From NCBI GenBank assembly GCA_030834045.1, contig JAURFZ010000004.1, positions 1-27,674 of the forward strand: DNA of 27,674 bases. The letters are read 5' to 3'. The notes beneath the pieces are model-generated. The model was not told the origin of the DNA and did not search any database. It saw only the letters and a list, made by a program, of their open reading frames with translations. The translations under genes and the position numbers were made by a program. This document shows, in pieces, positions 1 to 7,928 of the stretch (position 1 is its first letter; the number at the start of each line of letters is the position of its first letter). The stretch comes from Burkholderiales bacterium (GTDB taxonomy: Bacteria > Pseudomonadota > Gammaproteobacteria > Burkholderiales > Burkholderiaceae_A).

Positions 1-94
1 GCCCAAACTCCGAGAGGATTTCCCGAAGGCCATCAACTTTGCTTGCGTAGCGGCCGTCAAGCGGCGAGAGTGCGGTTAGTGAAGTGCTCAGCAT
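1..94 (-). CDS. purB: Adenylosuccinate lyase, N-terminal fragment (cut by left edge)
   Basis: Only the first 31 codons are inside the window; the gene runs leftward off the edge. Reading the minus strand from the ATG at 94 gives a peptide containing LSPLDGRYASKVDGLREILS. This is the N-terminal signature of adenylosuccinate lyase, the purine-biosynthesis enzyme that releases fumarate from SAICAR and adenylosuccinate in the cytoplasm. The E. coli protein has the closely similar VSPVDGRYGDKVSALRGIFSE at the same place. The gene is divergent from the downstream glutathione S-transferase with about 80 bp between starts. A purB-gst-mnmA neighbourhood is common in Burkholderiales, which supports the call. 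Catalytic residues lie outside the window and cannot be checked. Confidence 0.88.
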   Translation of the reverse strand, partial: MLSTSLTALSPLDGRYASKVDGLREILSEFG

Positions 95-173
95 GTTGGA
101 ATTGTGACACGGTCGTGGATAAATCTTTCCTCTTGGCGCTATACTTCGACGCCTCTAATCCGACTATCTCTTT

Positions 174-785
174 ATGAAAATCATTGGCTCCGTTACTAGC
201 CCTTACGTTCGTAAGGTTCGCATTGTTGCCGTTGAAAAACGGCTTGAGTATCAGTTCGTTCCAGAAGATGTCTGGTCCGCGGGTACAGGCATTGGCGCGC
301 AGAACCCTCTAGGCAAGGTGCCCGTGCTTCTTTTAGAAGACGGTTGCGTCTACGATTCTCGGGTTATAGCCGAGTACCTTGACTCCCGTGCGCCCACACA
401 AAGGCTTATTCCCGAAGGTAACCGCGAACGCACCACCGTTAAAACGCTTGAGGCCCTGGCCGATGGCATCTGCGATGCTGCCATAACCATGGTGCTTGAG
501 CGCAGGTTCCACGACGAGAATGCTCTAAGCCCCGACTGGATGGCCCGTCAGGCCGAAAAGGTGGACCGCGCCTTGGCCGTAATGAGCCAGACCCTGGGCA
601 AAGACCAGTTTATGAACGGCCGGGCGTTTTCTTTAGGTGATATTGCCTGCGGCGTTGCACTGGGCTACCTTGAACTTCGTTTCCCTGAAAATACATGGAA
701 GCAGGCCTACCCGAACCTACTTGATTTTTATGGCCGCATGATGGCGCGGGCGTCGTTCCAAGAAACGGCACCTCCTAAGGCTTAG
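174..785 (+). CDS. Glutathione S-transferase, YibF-like
   Basis: A 203-residue cytosolic GST-fold protein. Residues 1-75 form the thioredoxin-like domain, with the TSPYVRKVRI start of helix 1, NPLGKVPVL carrying the cis-proline (P50), and the Asp-Ser pair at 61-62 that binds the glutathione gamma-glutamyl group. Residues 85-203 are the all-helical domain, which includes EALADGICDAA and ends TAPPKA, much like E. coli YibF (ending TEPPKA). Length is normal for the family. The substrate is unknown. The ATG start matches the family N-terminus. A TATACT hexamer at 140-145 could be a -10 element, but no convincing -35 was seen. The gene is convergent with mnmA, with only 7 bp between stop codons. 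Confidence 0.9.
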   Translation: MKIIGSVTSPYVRKVRIVAVEKRLEYQFVPEDVWSAGTGIGAQNPLGKVPVLLLEDGCVYDSRVIAEYLDSRAPTQRLIPEGNRERTTVKTLEALADGICDAAITMVLERRFHDENALSPDWMARQAEKVDRALAVMSQTLGKDQFMNGRAFSLGDIACGVALGYLELRFPENTWKQAYPNLLDFYGRMMARASFQETAPPKA

Positions 786-792
786 GCATTGG

Positions 793-2136
793 CTAAGGCT
801 TGGCCTGGGCAATAATTCCCCCGCCTAGGCAGACCTCGCCGTCGTAGACCACGGCAGACTGCCCTGGCGTGACAGCCCACTGGGCTTGTTGAAAATGCAG
901 GGTAAAGCCCCGTACTTTGGTCTGCGATTCGGTAGCCTCAGAGCTTCTTAAGGCGTCACTGTCCCCTCTCGTACCTGTCTCACCCGTTATCGGCGCAAGC
1001 CGTGCCGAGGCATCGGCCTGCCGGTAACGGGTTTTTACTCCGAAATCCCCAGCGCCATTGCCGTCGTCCGGGTTGGGGGAGGGCTTCAAGGGTGTTAAGG
1101 GTGCCTCGCCACTCACCCAACAGCCGTCAATAGTGGTGAGCCACCCACTCATCAGCCACGGATGGTCATGGTCTTGCGACACGTAAAGCGTATTGGTCTC
1201 AAGATCCTTCTTCACAACGAACCAGCCCTTGCCTTCTTCACTGACAAGGGGGCTGCGGTTTGTAGAACGCTTAGATACCGCCTTGCGTACCCCGCCAATC
1301 CCTAGGCCTTTTCGCTGGCCAAGGGTGAAGAACGAAAGCCCCTGATGCCCGCCAACCTGAATGCCATCAGGGGTGCAGATGGGGCCGGGCTGAGTCTTTA
1401 AATAGCGGCTTAAAAATTCTCGGAAGGGACGTTCACCAATAAAACAAATGCCGGTGGAATCTTTCTTCTTGGCGTTCGGCAGCCCCAAGGACTCTGCAAT
1501 AGCCCGCACCTCGGTTTTGCGTAACTCGCCCACGGGGAAGAGAACACGGTCAAGCTGGTCTTGACGCAGGCGATAAAGAAAGTAGCTCTGGTCTTTGGTT
1601 TCATCAAGCCCACGAAGCAGCTCCACCCTGCCTTCAAGGTTACGTCGAACCCGCGCGTAGTGCCCGGTGGCAATGAAGTCGGCGCCTTGCTGAAAGGCGT
1701 GGTCTAAAAAGGCCTTGAACTTGATCTCCGCGTTGCAAAGCACATCGGGGTTGGGGGTGCGCCCCGCCTCGTACTCGCGCAGGAACTCGGCAAACACCCG
1801 GTCTTTGTAGTCCGCCGCAAAATTTACCGCCTGCAGCTCAATGCCCAGCCGGTCGGCGACCGCAGCGGCATCGAGAAAGTCCTGGCGGCTCGAGCAGTAT
1901 TCGGAGTCGTCATCGTCCTCCCAGTTCTTCATGAAAATGCCAATGACCCGATGGCCCTGCTGCTTGAGCCTTGCGGCGGCTACAGCCGAGTCAACGCCGC
2001 CCGAAAGACCCACCACAACGACCTTTGGGGGGTTCACTTGGCCGGTTTTCAGATCGGGACTTTGAACAAATGCAAGAGGATCTCTCACAAACGAAGGTTT
2101 CGGTGGACGAGGTTGGGCAGGTTTTAACGCAGTCAT
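793..2136 (-). CDS. mnmA: tRNA-specific 2-thiouridylase MnmA
   Basis: Uses ATP and sulfur relayed by a persulfide to make the 2-thio group of U34 in tRNA for Lys, Glu and Gln. The N-terminal PP-loop ATPase motif SGGVDS is at residues 45-50. The catalytic Cys pair is C134 (NPDVLCN) and C231 (TGICFIG). FMKNWEDDD, TGHYARV and DETKDQSYFLYRL are all typical. At 447 residues it is clearly longer than the usual 360-380. The extra length lies in a roughly 35-residue N-terminal leader and in low-complexity insertions in the C-terminal beta-barrel domain (about 285-302, 345-366 and 380-409). The frame is intact through these. The ATG at 2136 is only 37 bp from the divergent pntAA start, so the true start could be further in; the conserved core begins near residue 38. 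Confidence 0.95.
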   Translation of the reverse strand: MTALKPAQPRPPKPSFVRDPLAFVQSPDLKTGQVNPPKVVVVGLSGGVDSAVAAARLKQQGHRVIGIFMKNWEDDDDSEYCSSRQDFLDAAAVADRLGIELQAVNFAADYKDRVFAEFLREYEAGRTPNPDVLCNAEIKFKAFLDHAFQQGADFIATGHYARVRRNLEGRVELLRGLDETKDQSYFLYRLRQDQLDRVLFPVGELRKTEVRAIAESLGLPNAKKKDSTGICFIGERPFREFLSRYLKTQPGPICTPDGIQVGGHQGLSFFTLGQRKGLGIGGVRKAVSKRSTNRSPLVSEEGKGWFVVKKDLETNTLYVSQDHDHPWLMSGWLTTIDGCWVSGEAPLTPLKPSPNPDDGNGAGDFGVKTRYRQADASARLAPITGETGTRGDSDALRSSEATESQTKVRGFTLHFQQAQWAVTPGQSAVVYDGEVCLGGGIIAQAKP

Positions 2137-2173
2137 ATACCATCGAAGTTTATCGAAACACTGGAGTTATGAC

Positions 2174-3295
2174 GTGCAAATTGGGATTCCAAAAGAATCA
2201 CTGGGCGGTGAGGCGCGCGTGGCGGGTTCTCCCGAGACGGTCAAAAAATTAGTAGCGCAGGGTCACGAAGTGGCGGTGGCTCGTGACGCGGGCAAAGCCT
2301 CAAGCATGCTCGATGCCGCCTTTGAGCAGGCAGGCGCCAAACTGGTGGACCAGGCTCAGGCCCTGGCGGCCGACCTTGTGTTGAAGGTGCGTTTTCCATC
2401 GGATGACGAATTGAAGGCCATGAAAAAAGGCGCTGTGCTTGTTGGTATGCTCTCGCCGTTCGACCGTACAGGGCTGGAAAAACTGGCGGCGGCTGGGCTT
2501 ACCGCCTTTGCCATGGAGGCCGCGCCTCGAACCACCCGTGCCCAGTCGCTTGATGTTCTGTCGTCTCAGGCTAACCTTGCGGGCTACAAGGCCGTCATAC
2601 TTGCCGCCGAAGCCTATCCGCGCATCTTCCCCATGCTCATGACGGCGGCCGGAACCGTAAAGGCGGCCCGAGTCGTTATTCTTGGCGCGGGCGTGGCGGG
2701 ACTTCAGGCCATTGCCACCGCCAAGCGGCTTGGCGGAGTGGTTGAGGCAAGCGATGTTCGGCCTGCCGTGAAAGAACAAATCGAATCGCTCGGGGCAAAG
2801 TTTATTGATGTGCCTTACGAGACTGAGGAAGAACGTGAAATTGCTCAAGGCGCGGGCGGGTATGCCCGGCCCATGCCCGAGGGCTGGATGAAGCGGCAGG
2901 CAGCCGAAGTTGCCAAGCGTATTGCCCAGGCCGACATCGTTATTTCCACAGCCCTTATTCCGGGCCGCAAGGCCCCTGTTCTTATTACCGAAGACATGGT
3001 GGCCAGCATGAAGCCAGGCTCGGTAATTGTGGACATGGCCGTTGAGCAGGGCGGAAACTGTCCGTTGTCGGTGCTGAACCAAACCATCACAACCAATAAC
3101 GGCGTTCGTATTGTGGGCCAGCCCAATCTGGCGGCTCTTGTTCCTACCGATGCCTCGGCGCTTTATGCCCGCAACCTCTTGGACTTCTTAAAGCTTGTCT
3201 TTACCAAAGAGGGGGCGTTTCAAGTGCCCATGGACGACGATATTGTGGCGGCAACCCTTGTGGCGCGCGACGGGCAGGTAACCCGGCCGGCTTAG
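2174..3295 (+). CDS. pntAA: NAD(P) transhydrogenase alpha subunit, part 1 (NAD-binding domain I)
   Basis: The soluble dI domain of proton-translocating transhydrogenase, which binds NAD(H) and passes hydride to NADP in dIII, coupled to proton flow through the membrane. The N-terminus QIGIPKESLGGEARVA is diagnostic of the alanine dehydrogenase/PNT family. The Rossmann motif GAGVAGLQAIATAKRLGG is followed by the acidic EASDVRP, as expected for NAD rather than NADP. The 373-residue length fits the split (PntAA) form. Translation starts at GTG 2174, 7 bases after a GGAG; an ATG 5 bases upstream is in another frame and gives no conserved start. It is the first gene of pntAA-pntAB-pntB, with a 68-bp gap to pntAB. 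Confidence 0.95.
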   Translation: MQIGIPKESLGGEARVAGSPETVKKLVAQGHEVAVARDAGKASSMLDAAFEQAGAKLVDQAQALAADLVLKVRFPSDDELKAMKKGAVLVGMLSPFDRTGLEKLAAAGLTAFAMEAAPRTTRAQSLDVLSSQANLAGYKAVILAAEAYPRIFPMLMTAAGTVKAARVVILGAGVAGLQAIATAKRLGGVVEASDVRPAVKEQIESLGAKFIDVPYETEEEREIAQGAGGYARPMPEGWMKRQAAEVAKRIAQADIVISTALIPGRKAPVLITEDMVASMKPGSVIVDMAVEQGGNCPLSVLNQTITTNNGVRIVGQPNLAALVPTDASALYARNLLDFLKLVFTKEGAFQVPMDDDIVAATLVARDGQVTRPA

Positions 3296-3363
3296 CGGGC
3301 GGTGAACAGGCCCTTAAATTTAGACACCCCAAGCACGCGCACCGACTTAACGGAGAAGCACAG

Positions 3364-3690
3364 ATGGACGTGATCAACCCCACCCTTACCAACCTTATTA
3401 TTTTTGTGCTTGCCATCTACGTGGGCTACCACGTGGTCTGGAACGTTACGCCTGCACTGCACACACCCCTTATGGCGGTGACCAATGCCATCTCAGCGAT
3501 TGTGATTGTGGGCGCCATGCTTGCTGCGGCATTAACCGAAACCGTGCTGGGCCAGACCATGGGCGTGCTTGCGGTGGCGCTTGCCGCGGTGAATGTCTTT
3601 GGTGGCTTCTTGGTCACCAAGCGCATGCTTGAGATGTTTAAGAAGAAAGAAAAAAAGCCTGCCCCCTCGACCGAAAAGGAGGCTGCATAA
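3364..3690 (+). CDS. pntAB: NAD(P) transhydrogenase alpha subunit, part 2 (membrane)
   Basis: A 108-residue inner-membrane protein with about three to four hydrophobic segments (roughly residues 8-25, 33-55 and 62-85) and a lysine-rich cytoplasmic tail ending EKEAA. It supplies part of the dII proton channel of the three-subunit transhydrogenase. The motif YVGYHVVWNVTPALHTPLMAVTNAIS matches the family region that contacts PntB. An AGGAG-like ribosome site precedes the ATG. Its TAA stop directly abuts the ATG of pntB with no spacer, so the two are probably translationally coupled. Confidence 0.93.
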   Translation: MDVINPTLTNLIIFVLAIYVGYHVVWNVTPALHTPLMAVTNAISAIVIVGAMLAAALTETVLGQTMGVLAVALAAVNVFGGFLVTKRMLEMFKKKEKKPAPSTEKEAA

Positions 3691-5145
3691 ATGTTTAGCC
3701 TCTCTATGAACATCGTGACGCTGCTTTATCTGGTGGCGTCTGTCTGTTTTATTCAGGCGCTGAAGGGCCTAAGCCATCCCACCACATCAATTCGAGGCAA
3801 TGTCTTTGGCATGACCGGCATGGCCATTGCCATCATCACGACAGTTGGTCTCATTGGCACGATGGCCCAGTCTATGTCCGCCACAGCCTCGGTTGGCTCG
3901 GGCCTTGGGCTTCTGTTTGGTGGCTTGGTGGTGGGCGGCTTTATTGGTGCCACCATGGCCAAGCGGGTTGAGATGACAAAGATGCCCGAGCTTGTGGCCT
4001 TCATGCACTCCATGATTGGTCTATCGGCTGTCTTTATTGCCGTTGCCGCAGTGGCCGAGCCCTATGCTCTAAATATTGCGGCCAAAGGCCAACCCATTCC
4101 CACGGGTAACCGGTTTGAACTATTCCTAGGCGCTGCCATTGGTGCCATTACCTTTAGCGGCTCTGTGATTGCCTTTGGAAAGCTCTCGGGCAAGTACAAG
4201 TTTCGGCTCTTTCAAGGCGCCCCAGTGGTGTTTAGCGGCCAGCATATGCTGAACCTAATTCTTGGGCTTGCAACCCTTGGCCTTGGACTGGTGTTTATGT
4301 TCACCGAAAGCTGGGAGGCCTTCCTTCTTATGCTGGCACTAAGCTTTATTCTTGGCGTGCTTATTATTATTCCCATTGGCGGTGCGGATATGCCGGTGGT
4401 GGTAAGCATGCTTAACAGTTATTCTGGATGGGCGGCCGCGGGCATCGGATTCTCGCTGGGTAACTCCATGCTTATTATTGCGGGCTCGCTGGTGGGCTCC
4501 TCCGGTGCCATTCTGTCTTACATCATGTGCAAGGCCATGAATCGCAGTTTCTTTAATGTGATTCTGGGTGGCTTTGGTGGCGATGCGGGGACTGCTGCAG
4601 CCATAGGCGATCAGGCGCAACGGCCTGTTAAAAGTGGCTCGCCCGACGATGCGGCGTTTCTTCTGGCCAATGCGGATTCCGTAATTATTATTCCGGGCTA
4701 TGGCCTTGCGGTTGCCCGCGCCCAGCATGCCCTAAAAGAACTCACTGAGAAGCTGACTGAAAAAGGTATTAAGGTTCGTTACGCCATTCACCCGGTGGCA
4801 GGCCGCATGCCTGGCCATATGAACGTGCTGCTGGCTGAGGCCGAAGTGCCTTACGACCAGGTGCACGAAATGGAAGACATCAACGGCGAGTTCGGCCAGA
4901 CCGACGTGGTACTGGTGCTTGGTGCCAACGATGTGGTGAACCCTGCAGCGCGCACGCCGGGCAGCCCCATTTTTGGAATGCCTATTCTGGAGGCCTACAA
5001 GGCGGCAACCGTCATTGTGAATAAGCGCTCCATGGCCTCGGGCTATGCGGGGCTTGATAACGAACTCTTCTACATGGATAAGACCATGATGGTGTTTGGT
5101 GATGCCAAAAAGGTGGTTGAGGACATGATGAAGGCGGTCGAGTAG
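3691..5145 (+). CDS. pntB: NAD(P) transhydrogenase beta subunit
   Basis: A 484-residue inner-membrane protein that completes the transhydrogenase, with membrane domain dII (residues about 1-280, many helices) and NADP-binding domain dIII (about 310-484). In dIII the motifs IIPGYGLAVARAQHALKEL, YAIHPVAGRMPGHMNVLLAEA and VLGANDVVNPAA are the NADP-site signatures. The length is normal and the frame intact. The enzyme uses the proton gradient to make NADPH. This is the last core gene on the left side; a large AT-rich palindrome begins 9 bp after its stop. Confidence 0.96.
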   Translation: MFSLSMNIVTLLYLVASVCFIQALKGLSHPTTSIRGNVFGMTGMAIAIITTVGLIGTMAQSMSATASVGSGLGLLFGGLVVGGFIGATMAKRVEMTKMPELVAFMHSMIGLSAVFIAVAAVAEPYALNIAAKGQPIPTGNRFELFLGAAIGAITFSGSVIAFGKLSGKYKFRLFQGAPVVFSGQHMLNLILGLATLGLGLVFMFTESWEAFLLMLALSFILGVLIIIPIGGADMPVVVSMLNSYSGWAAAGIGFSLGNSMLIIAGSLVGSSGAILSYIMCKAMNRSFFNVILGGFGGDAGTAAAIGDQAQRPVKSGSPDDAAFLLANADSVIIIPGYGLAVARAQHALKELTEKLTEKGIKVRYAIHPVAGRMPGHMNVLLAEAEVPYDQVHEMEDINGEFGQTDVVLVLGANDVVNPAARTPGSPIFGMPILEAYKAATVIVNKRSMASGYAGLDNELFYMDKTMMVFGDAKKVVEDMMKAVE

Positions 5146-5154
5146 TATTTTTTT

Positions 5155-5191
5155 CTTAGTATTTTAGAAATCGAATTTCTAAAATACTAAG
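5155..5191. repeat. Perfect palindrome, 17-bp arms with 3-nt loop
   Basis: The left arm CTTAGTATTTTAGAAAT (5155-5171) is followed by CGA and then its exact reverse complement (5175-5191). A run of seven T (5148-5154) precedes it on the plus strand. No T-run follows the stem on either strand, so it is not a classical Rho-independent terminator. It may still act as an mRNA 3'-end hairpin for the pnt operon or for the converging tcuB transcript. It sits exactly at the change from core genes to the accessory catabolic region, so an insertion scar is also possible. The sequence is visible; the function is open. Confidence 0.8.
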
Positions 5192-5372
5192 ATGATTTCA
5201 AGAGAGCCCGAGCAAACCATTAACAATCACTTGGCCTTTCAGCCGGTCCTAGCCCTTTTGGGCCCCAGGCAGGTTGGATAGGCAACGCTTGCCAAGGCCA
5301 CTGCGGGCGCTGAGAGGGAGCAAGATCGGTATTGAAAAGCGTTGTACCTTTCACCTGGGTAGACGCAAATAT
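5192..5372. other. Intergenic stretch between the palindrome and tcuB stop
   Basis: About 180 bases with no supportable gene. A 29-codon plus-strand frame from 5192 has no ribosome site and no recognisable product. On the minus strand the frame stays open for 50 codons beyond the tcuB TAG, but the peptide matches nothing I recognise and the tcuB C-terminus is already complete. Confidence 0.6.
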
Positions 5373-6539
5373 CTAACCATCAGAAAGTCTAAGACGAGAC
5401 GGGTTAAGCTGCTCTCTGTTATGCCACCACAGCGCTAGGCCGCGGTACAACCCGTGCGTAAATTTGCTGTAGGGCATCAAAAAGAAGAATGTCAAGACTG
5501 TTGCCAGGTGAAATAGGTGCAACAACGGCATTGCCGCGGTGGTGCGCAACACCATTGATACAAGCCCACTGGCCGAGATCAACAGCAAAACCACTACAAA
5601 TCCTATATCCATCGTCTGTTGTTCTGGAACCTTCAAAGCACTGTGACGCTTTGGACGCTGGATCAGAACCGCGGCGCAACCAACTACCATCATTACTCCG
5701 CCTAGGGTGCCTAATAGCTTGGGTATGCTTAGCATGGGGTATGGGGCAGGCCAGTCGAGCAGGTAGTGATAGACCGTAGCGACGCTGGTCGCTGCAAAGC
5801 AAAGCATGAAACCCCAGAAGATCAACTGATGGACAATTCTTCGACGTTTCGTCGGTTGGTCGTTTTCACTGGTGCAGCCCTCACCCCCCCCATCGAGATA
5901 ACGCAGTGTCGCAACATCGGCAAAGGTCTGTCGTGCCTCGGTAGAAAAATGAGGCTGCTCTACTGCCATGTTCGAGAGGTTGCGCCAGTATTTCTGTCCA
6001 CTTCGCGCCATTGCCAAGACAGACCATGCAAAGACTGGAAGAAACAGGCCGACCAAGACGTTGTGTGGAGTGATCTCGTAGAAGAGGTCTTTTGTGCTTG
6101 CAGCAGAGAATAGCTTGTCAAGCGAGCCTTGGTTAACGATAAGCGCAGCGATCATCATGATCATGAATCCTGCAATGCTAGCCAGTACTAATGCCAGGCC
6201 CTGATGTTGATACAGCCTTCCCAATGCAGGGGGGGTGGCAAATTGGGCGTATGTCTCCTGGCGAACACGACCGAGTGCCTTGGGAACTTCGAGCGCGAAC
6301 TCATGCGGTGGCGCATATTGGCACGAGTGATAACAAGCACCACAGTTATGACAAAGGTTTGCTAGGAAGTGAATTGAGCTTGGCGTAAATACCAGGCGTC
6401 TCTCCATTGCGGGAAATACCGCGCAAAACCCCTCGCAGTAACGACAGGAGTTGCAAATTCCCATTACGCGCGCCGCCTCATCGGTGGCCGGTGTGGAAAG
6501 AGGTTTGAAGCTAATGGTCTTTGTCATAGTGAGTTTCAT
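5373..6539 (-). CDS. tcuB: Tricarballylate utilization protein B, Fe-S membrane electron-transfer partner
   Basis: The TcuB/CitB family passes electrons from reduced flavin of TcuA to the quinone pool at the inner membrane. Residues 29-39 (CNSCRYCEGFC) and 63-73 (CHNCGACYHSC) are two CxxCxxCxxxC [4Fe-4S] motifs with all eight cysteines present. Behind them are about six hydrophobic segments (near 112-135, 158-177, 233-255, 270-292, 312-330 and 338-360) with scattered His residues that could ligate haem or quinone. The 388-residue length is close to the family's usual size of about 380. The start ATG overlaps the tcuA stop (ATGA at 6536-6539), so translation is coupled. It is the last gene of the SDR-tcuA-tcuB unit. 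Confidence 0.9.
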   Translation of the reverse strand: MKLTMTKTISFKPLSTPATDEAARVMGICNSCRYCEGFCAVFPAMERRLVFTPSSIHFLANLCHNCGACYHSCQYAPPHEFALEVPKALGRVRQETYAQFATPPALGRLYQHQGLALVLASIAGFMIMMIAALIVNQGSLDKLFSAASTKDLFYEITPHNVLVGLFLPVFAWSVLAMARSGQKYWRNLSNMAVEQPHFSTEARQTFADVATLRYLDGGGEGCTSENDQPTKRRRIVHQLIFWGFMLCFAATSVATVYHYLLDWPAPYPMLSIPKLLGTLGGVMMVVGCAAVLIQRPKRHSALKVPEQQTMDIGFVVVLLLISASGLVSMVLRTTAAMPLLHLFHLATVLTFFFLMPYSKFTHGLYRGLALWWHNREQLNPSRLRLSDG

Positions 6540-7918
6540 ACAAGAAGAGCGGTTCGAGCGGCTTGTTCACCGGCTATGCGTCCGAAAACGGTGCCGATCG
6601 TCATGCCCACGCCTGCGACATACCCCTGGCCGAGTACATTACCCGCCATAATCTCCCCCGCCGCGAATAGATTTGGGGAGAAATCATCGAAGAGCACCTG
6701 GGATCGTTCATTGACCCGAACGCCCAGGTAAGTAAAGGTAATTCCTGGCCGCAAGGGGTAGGCAGTGTAGGGCGGAGTATCCAGGCGCTGGGCCCAGTGG
6801 GTCTTGGCAGGTGTAATACTCTGGGTGTGACAGTTATCCAGCACCGCATGATCGAACTTGCCGGGAACTACCGCCTGGTTATAGGCCTCGACGGTTGCTG
6901 TCAAAGCCTGCGGGTTTAATCCAAGCCGCGTGGCAAGCGTGCCAATATCTTGTGCGGTTTCTCCAGGAAATACGGGCGGCATGAACCTGCCCTGCGCCTT
7001 TGCATCGATGATTGAGTAGGCAATTTGATCGGGCTGTTGCGCAACTAACCGCCCCCATATTGCATAACGCTTCGGCCAGAAGTCCTCACCCTCATCGTAG
7101 AAACGTTGGGCATATTTATTCACTACTATCCCTAGCGACACGCAGTCGATACGGGTCACAATTCCGCCATCGTAAGGCGGTGATCTTGCATCTATAGCTA
7201 CGCAGTGGCCTTGCGTTGGATCACCAATTGATTGGGCGCCCTTAGCAATAAGGTCTCGAAGCAGTACACCCATATTAAATCGACAACCGCGAATGAGGAA
7301 TTGATCCGCGGCAGGACCCCATGCATCACGCAGCCATTCCCGGTTTGATTCAAAACCGCCCGAGGCAACTACCACCGCTTTTGCAACGATGCGCTCTTTT
7401 AGTCCTTGGCTTGACTGAACGCAGACTGCATGCACGCGGCCATGTTCAATCTCGATCTCGCAGACTGAGCTGTCGTAGCGCACCTCGATTCCTAGTGACT
7501 CTAGAGAACGGTAGTAGGCATTGACCAGCGCTTTGCCACCTCCTAGAAAAAAGTTGTTGGTTCGCGAAAGATGAAGAGTGCCGCCGAGGCTTGCCTGGAA
7601 GCGAACGCCATGGCGCTGCATCCAAGGCGGACATGTCGAGGACTCGCAAATAACTTGCCGCGCCAATGCCTCGTTGGTTTTCCCGGCGGTGACCTTTAAT
7701 AAGTCCTCGAAGAACTCGTCTTCGGAATAGGCATCTGTGAGCTGGCCCATGGGCGCATCGTGCATGACACGGATGTTGCGCGTGTGAATGCTATTACCGC
7801 CGCGCTCTTTTTTCGGCGCGGATTCTAAAAGGAGGATTTTTTTTGCGCCATTTTCCGAGGCTGACAGCGCTGCACATAGCGCAGCGTTGCCGCCTCCAAT
7901 GACAAGGACATCGATCAT
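6536..7918 (-). CDS. tcuA: FAD-dependent tricarballylate dehydrogenase
   Basis: A 460-residue flavoprotein of the fumarate reductase/succinate dehydrogenase family. In Salmonella, TcuA oxidises tricarballylate to cis-aconitate. The N-terminus IDVLVIGGGNAALCAALSA carries the FAD dinucleotide motif (residues 8-13). ERGGNSIHTRNIRVMHDAP, LLKVTAGKTNEALARQVI, RTNNFFLGGGKALVNAYYRS and the C-terminal ITFTYLGVRVNE / NLFAAGEIMAGNVLGQGYVAG are very close to the TcuA family. I chose ATG 7918 over a longer frame opening at 8044, because the extra 42 residues lie inside the SDR gene and the flavin motif begins right after this Met. It starts 10 bp after the SDR stop. The true substrate could be a related tricarboxylate. 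Confidence 0.9.
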   Translation of the reverse strand: MIDVLVIGGGNAALCAALSASENGAKKILLLESAPKKERGGNSIHTRNIRVMHDAPMGQLTDAYSEDEFFEDLLKVTAGKTNEALARQVICESSTCPPWMQRHGVRFQASLGGTLHLSRTNNFFLGGGKALVNAYYRSLESLGIEVRYDSSVCEIEIEHGRVHAVCVQSSQGLKERIVAKAVVVASGGFESNREWLRDAWGPAADQFLIRGCRFNMGVLLRDLIAKGAQSIGDPTQGHCVAIDARSPPYDGGIVTRIDCVSLGIVVNKYAQRFYDEGEDFWPKRYAIWGRLVAQQPDQIAYSIIDAKAQGRFMPPVFPGETAQDIGTLATRLGLNPQALTATVEAYNQAVVPGKFDHAVLDNCHTQSITPAKTHWAQRLDTPPYTAYPLRPGITFTYLGVRVNERSQVLFDDFSPNLFAAGEIMAGNVLGQGYVAGVGMTIGTVFGRIAGEQAARTALLV

Positions 7919-7928
7919 TACAGTGTGC

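Noticed and set aside
2300..3082. 260-codon open frame antisense to pntAA
   Set aside because: A shadow of the highly expressed-type pntAA codon pattern; no ribosome site, and the peptide is Gly/His/Arg-rich without family motifs.
5220..5372. Possible stop-codon readthrough extension of TcuB (50 open codons after TAG)
   Set aside because: The TcuB C-terminus is complete at normal length, the extension resembles no known domain, and 50 open codons in GC-rich DNA is not remarkable.
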